Translations under genes and position numbers: made by a program
The notes under the pieces: model-generated
Database searches by the model: none
Seen by the model: only the letters and a program-made list of their open reading frames with translations
Told to the model about the DNA's origin: nothing
Shown here: positions 60,541-64,000 of the stretch, in pieces
Layout of the letters: every line of letters starts with the position of its first letter
Position numbering within the stretch: the stretch's first letter is position 1
Source: Dillenia suffruticosa
Taxonomy: Eukaryota; Streptophyta; Magnoliopsida; Dilleniales; Dilleniaceae
DNA length: 64,000 nucleotides
Reading direction: 5' to 3'
NCBI GenBank assembly: GCA_033439265.1
Contig: JAVTVX010000016.1
Location: forward strand, 17,344,701-17,408,700

Positions 60541-62030
60541 CAAAGTTTTAATCCAAGTTGCTTCCTTGTTTTTCCAACTAACAAGTCTCGGGATTTCCTA
60601 GAACTAGGAAAACAGCCAACCACCGTGAGAATAAGGAACTCTACCACTATTCCTCCAGTGCTTAGAGAAAAAAATTGCCTTTGCTAGAGCAGACCTGTAT
60701 CTAGACATCTGGCTCTCCATTCCACTTTTCATTAACAATTTCAAGTACGTTGTGGTCACCATTGCATGCTTTTGTGCAAAATACCCTAGTTTTATTTCCT
60801 TTAGAAAATCATTTGTCAATATAGAAGTAGAAGAACAAGAAGAATAAGGCAAAAAAAAAAAACCTGAAAACATAGGTTGGAAAAACACAGTCCTGAGTTG
60901 CATTACTCATTGACAACATGGAAAATTTACTTCAAGCTATTAAAAATAAGGAAGGATTACAAGATGACTTACTGGGATATTGGTAATATCTCCAATGGCA
61001 AAAATACTTTTGTGACCCCCTTAACTCTCAGGTTTTTTATCAACCTTGAGTCACCCATGACCGTTCAAATTATCCTTGAGGATAGCCTCCTTTGACCATG
61101 ATGAAGCTGTAGGTCTTCCTATACAAAGGAAATGACAATCAGCTATAACAATTTTTCCTCTGGATGTTGGATATAAATGTAAACCTTAGCGGAGTCCATC
61201 AACGGTGTCATTCAAGATTACTTCTATGCCTTTGGAGGTTAGCCAATATAGTGCCTTTCTGGAAGCGCTTCGTCCAACAAACTCTAGTAACTTGAACCTC
61301 GATGCTCCAATTTCACCTTCTTCTCAGGAAAGTAAACAGATATATCGTCAACAAGTTCCACACCAATAGGACCTCCAACAGCAAGTACTGTCTTTGGAGA
61401 TTTTATCTTTTCAAGACCTTGGAAAACACAGAGAAGGAAAAGTTGGGTATGAAAAAAAGAATGTCTAAGATACGAGAGCACGAACATTTGATACTCAAAT
61501 TCAATGAACAAGCATTTCACATAATCACACGGCCTTGTAAACACCTAAGAATAATGCAGCAAACAGAGAAAGAAAAAAAAAATCCTTTATGCAAGAAATT
61601 GTTTACTTCATTGTGGTTGCATGTGAAATAGAACCGTGGTCTTGCTCATCGCCTCCAGCTTCTCCACATGAACCCAAGCACAAGTGACAACTGAATTCAG
61701 TTCTAAGCCCAAGAAGGATTACTAGAGAATTTGAAAACTTGGTATATTGAATGTGGTTTAAGTGCTATATGTCACCATTTTATAGTACCTACTAAATATG
61801 GAAATAATTCTCAAGTCGTTTCGGATTCATTCCAAGTGGGTATCATAAAATATTAAAATTTTAAATGTGATGCATACCATTGTCATAATATTAAAATCCT
61901 AGAGGTTCTGTTTAGGTTTGTAGTGTTATTTACGTTGTTAATACTGTCCGAGGTTCTCAGATCTAGTCTTGGGAATATGGTCTTTGTGATTTGTCACAAT
62001 AACTCATAATCAAATGATATCTACTGGCTC
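60541..62030 (-). pseudogene. 5'-truncated broken copy of the FSP1/AIFM2-like gene
   Basis: Matches exons 4, 3 and part of 2 of the 36417-46220 gene in the same order and direction. The exon 4 relic (60541-60815) reads IKLGYFAQKHAMV and LLMKSGMESQM, then loses frame before a GKTRKQLGL-like end. The exon 3 relic (about 60985-61420) has FAIGDITNIP next to a retained GT donor and AVGGPIGVELVDDISVYFPEKKV at 61290-61410. That piece lacks one Gly of the GGG motif. The exon 2 relic is near 61935-62030. Exon 1 is absent. Introns are still in place, so this is a DNA duplication and not a retrocopy. Confidence 0.9.
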
Positions 62031-62099
62031 GCTGCAGTCACTACTTTTCTTTTTTTCTTTGGTACTGAGTCATTGCTTTTCTGATGTCCATTGATGTAG

Positions 62100-62370
62100 A
62101 TTAGGCATGCAATTGAACTTTATGAGCCTGGATTTATAAAGCTTGGGTTTGGCTTGTTTAAAATTTATAGGTCCGAGACCGAGACCGAGACCGAAATTGA
62201 GACCGAGCCCGATTCTGAGCCTAAGCCCTACTTGAAAAAACTTAGAAAATTGAGAGTTGAGGTTGGCCTAAAAAATTAAAAGGGCCTCGGCCTAGGCTCG
62301 AGCTCAATCTAAACCCAAAACATACCACCGAGAGGGGAGAGAGAGAGAGGGGGAGAGAGAGAGAGAGAGG
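62100..62370. repeat. GAGACC repeat and GA-rich tract in a possible hAT-like fragment
   Basis: Repeated gagaccgag phrases at 62172-62216, GGCC/CTCGG-type phrases to 62310 and a GA run at 62335-62370. The start (taggcatgcaa) and composition recall hAT-type ends, but no target duplication was found. Confidence 0.35.
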
Positions 62371-62962
62371 CGAAACAAAGTCCGGCTAAGTGCGAAACAA
62401 AACTATTTTTTTCCCTAGGACTTTTGGAGATGTTTCAAAGCTGCCATTAGGCCCCCACTATCCATCGAGTCTCTGCCAATAACGCTGTCGGGAGGGAAAA
62501 ATAAATGCTGGGGAAGGTCAATCAAAGGTCGAGGAATCTGGACCCAATGGCTAATCTTCTCAATTTCCCCTCTTGGTGTTCAATTTTGACCCTACCCTTC
62601 TAACTTCTGACCCCTAATGGGATGCGGCAATTGCTACAATGAACAATATGACCTCTTTGACTACCCCGATGCCTCATCTCCACGAATCACCGAGTCTCAA
62701 TGATCGACAGTGGCGAAGCAGTGAGCACTTGAGGATGGTGGATTAGAGAAATCACCCATTGGATGTTGACAACAACGAACAACAAAAGTCAATAGAACCG
62801 GGGTGATGACAAATCAAGTGCTACACTCGACCTAAGGCTATTGGCGACGAGCGACCATCTTGTGGTGATGACCATTGCCTCGATTTAGTGATCACTGCAC
62901 CATCGTGACCTAGACTCATTGAGACTCACAAAAGATTGAAGATTAAAAACTTTTGGAAACCA
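62371..62962. other. Unassigned stretch
   Basis: Less AT-rich than its surroundings, with no recognisable protein or repeat. Confidence 0.35.
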
Positions 62963-62963
62963 T

Positions 62964-63434
62964 TGTCACACCCCGATCCATGATCCAGAGGCCGTGAATA
63001 GTCGTCTGTTACCTCGAACACTAACCCAATCCCACCACGTATCCTCAAGCTAACGCAAGACTAATCATAAAACAGTCACATATATTTTCAAAATCATTTT
63101 CCCAAATTATTTTTCAACTTAAAGTACTAAATATAAAGTTCTTGTATATATATATACAAAGTATTTAGTCAGTATAAATATGAATTTCAACCGAGAGTTC
63201 CATTACTACATATAGTCAACCCATATGATCAACTAATAATCTCAAAATATAGCGGAAGATAATTACCGTAAACAGTTTCTGATACTACGTACGTCGAAAT
63301 AAGTCAACGTGTCTCTCAAATGACTAACTCTATATAAATTTAAAAATATTGAGGGGTGAGTATAATCAAATACTTAGTGAGTGAGAAATCTGTGACAGGT
63401 AATTAACAAGTGAGATGAGGATGGAGTGTCAAAG

Positions 63435-63470
<36 letters not shown>

Positions 63471-64000
63471 GTATATCCATGCAAGACATATTATCAAAAT
63501 TATAACAATTTCAATACAGTTTTCTATCAAATCTAAACATATGTATTCAAAATCTTATGTCATAAATCATAGGGTCATTCCAAATCATATTTTCAGTAAA
63601 GGTCTATCTCGACCAATAACGAGCCACCAAGGAGTTTTTGTATGTAAACAAAAAAAACAACTCCAAAATCTTGGCGTCGGGCATCCCCAAGTACTAGACT
63701 GAAACGTCATTCAGTCCTCCATTTTTTGTTCAACTTGGTTAGTCCGAAACATAGTATCATATATACGCCACCTAACCATGTAGAGTGGTTGCGTCTCGAG
63801 ATATCGCAAACGTGTGACAATCTATATAACGAGACGGGTCTACTATAGCATACAAGGCGAGTTTATGTGAACGATGCCTATCATATCATAGTATCATGGC
63901 TTTAAGTACTATCCCTAATCTACGATCAAAGGGATTCATGTACTAATGTCCAAGTATCTAGTCTCGTATCAAAATCATCAATAAACCAACCGTGTCATAC
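62964..64000 (+). mobile_element. Probable LTR (gypsy-like) beginning at the right edge
   Basis: It begins TGTCACACCCCGATCC, a common start of plant gypsy-type LTRs. Later phrases such as gccacctaaccatgtagagtgg and gtgtgacaatc also recall such LTRs. It contains an AC microsatellite at 63437-63464. The second LTR and any coding part would be outside the window, so type and strand are provisional. Confidence 0.4.

Noticed and set aside
1-64000. A new multi-gene defence, secretion or metabolic system
   Set aside because: The window holds four unrelated plant gene loci separated by transposons. No clustered co-oriented unknown genes exist; the unexplained signals are in non-coding parts of repeats.

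Overview
This is nuclear DNA from a flowering plant, almost certainly a woody or other eudicot. The supporting signs are intron-split genes of plant-type families, a miR169 target site in an NF-Y subunit A gene, an Au-type SINE, and degraded Ty1/copia LTR retrotransposons. No species can be named from sequence alone. All four recognisable gene loci lie on the minus strand.

Layout. (1) 1-2,388: 5' part of a BSL2/BSL3-type Kelch-phosphatase gene (four coding exons, the rest beyond the left edge), with an Au SINE in intron 1. (2) 2,389-6,640: AT-rich intergenic DNA. (3) 6,650-15,250: a complete NF-YA gene of the NF-YA2/NF-YA10 kind (five coding exons, 310 codons) with a miR169-complementary site in its 3' UTR. 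(4) 15,250-26,700: gene-poor DNA with a degenerate ~70-bp repeat array interrupted by a small hAT-type element, and a dead LINE. (5) 26,709-33,649: a structurally complete copia element (element 1) with broken coding regions. (6) 34,330-34,990: an inverted-repeat (foldback) element enclosing a CT/C-rich minisatellite. (7) 36,417-46,220: a complete four-exon FSP1/AIFM2-like FAD oxidoreductase gene (361 aa) carrying a 7-kb copia element (element 2) in its second intron. (8) 47,673-60,467: three further copia insertions, a short deleted one (element 3) and an old one (element 4) with a full-length one (element 5) nested in its right LTR. (9) 60,541-62,030: a broken duplicate of the FSP1-like gene. 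(10) From 62,964 to the edge: probable start of another LTR element.

Elements 1, 2 and 5 are one family. They share LTR layout, a GC-rich leader, a pol relic and a non-coding tail of almost constant length (~1.0 kb) before the right LTR. Stop codons at the same pol positions are shared between copies. A short hairpin in the LTR keeps its pairing through compensating base changes. This non-coding architecture is the most unusual signal here. I found no operon-like, CRISPR-like or defence-like novel system. Exon boundaries were worked out by hand from reading-frame continuity, GT/AG sites and known family sequence, and all phases close.
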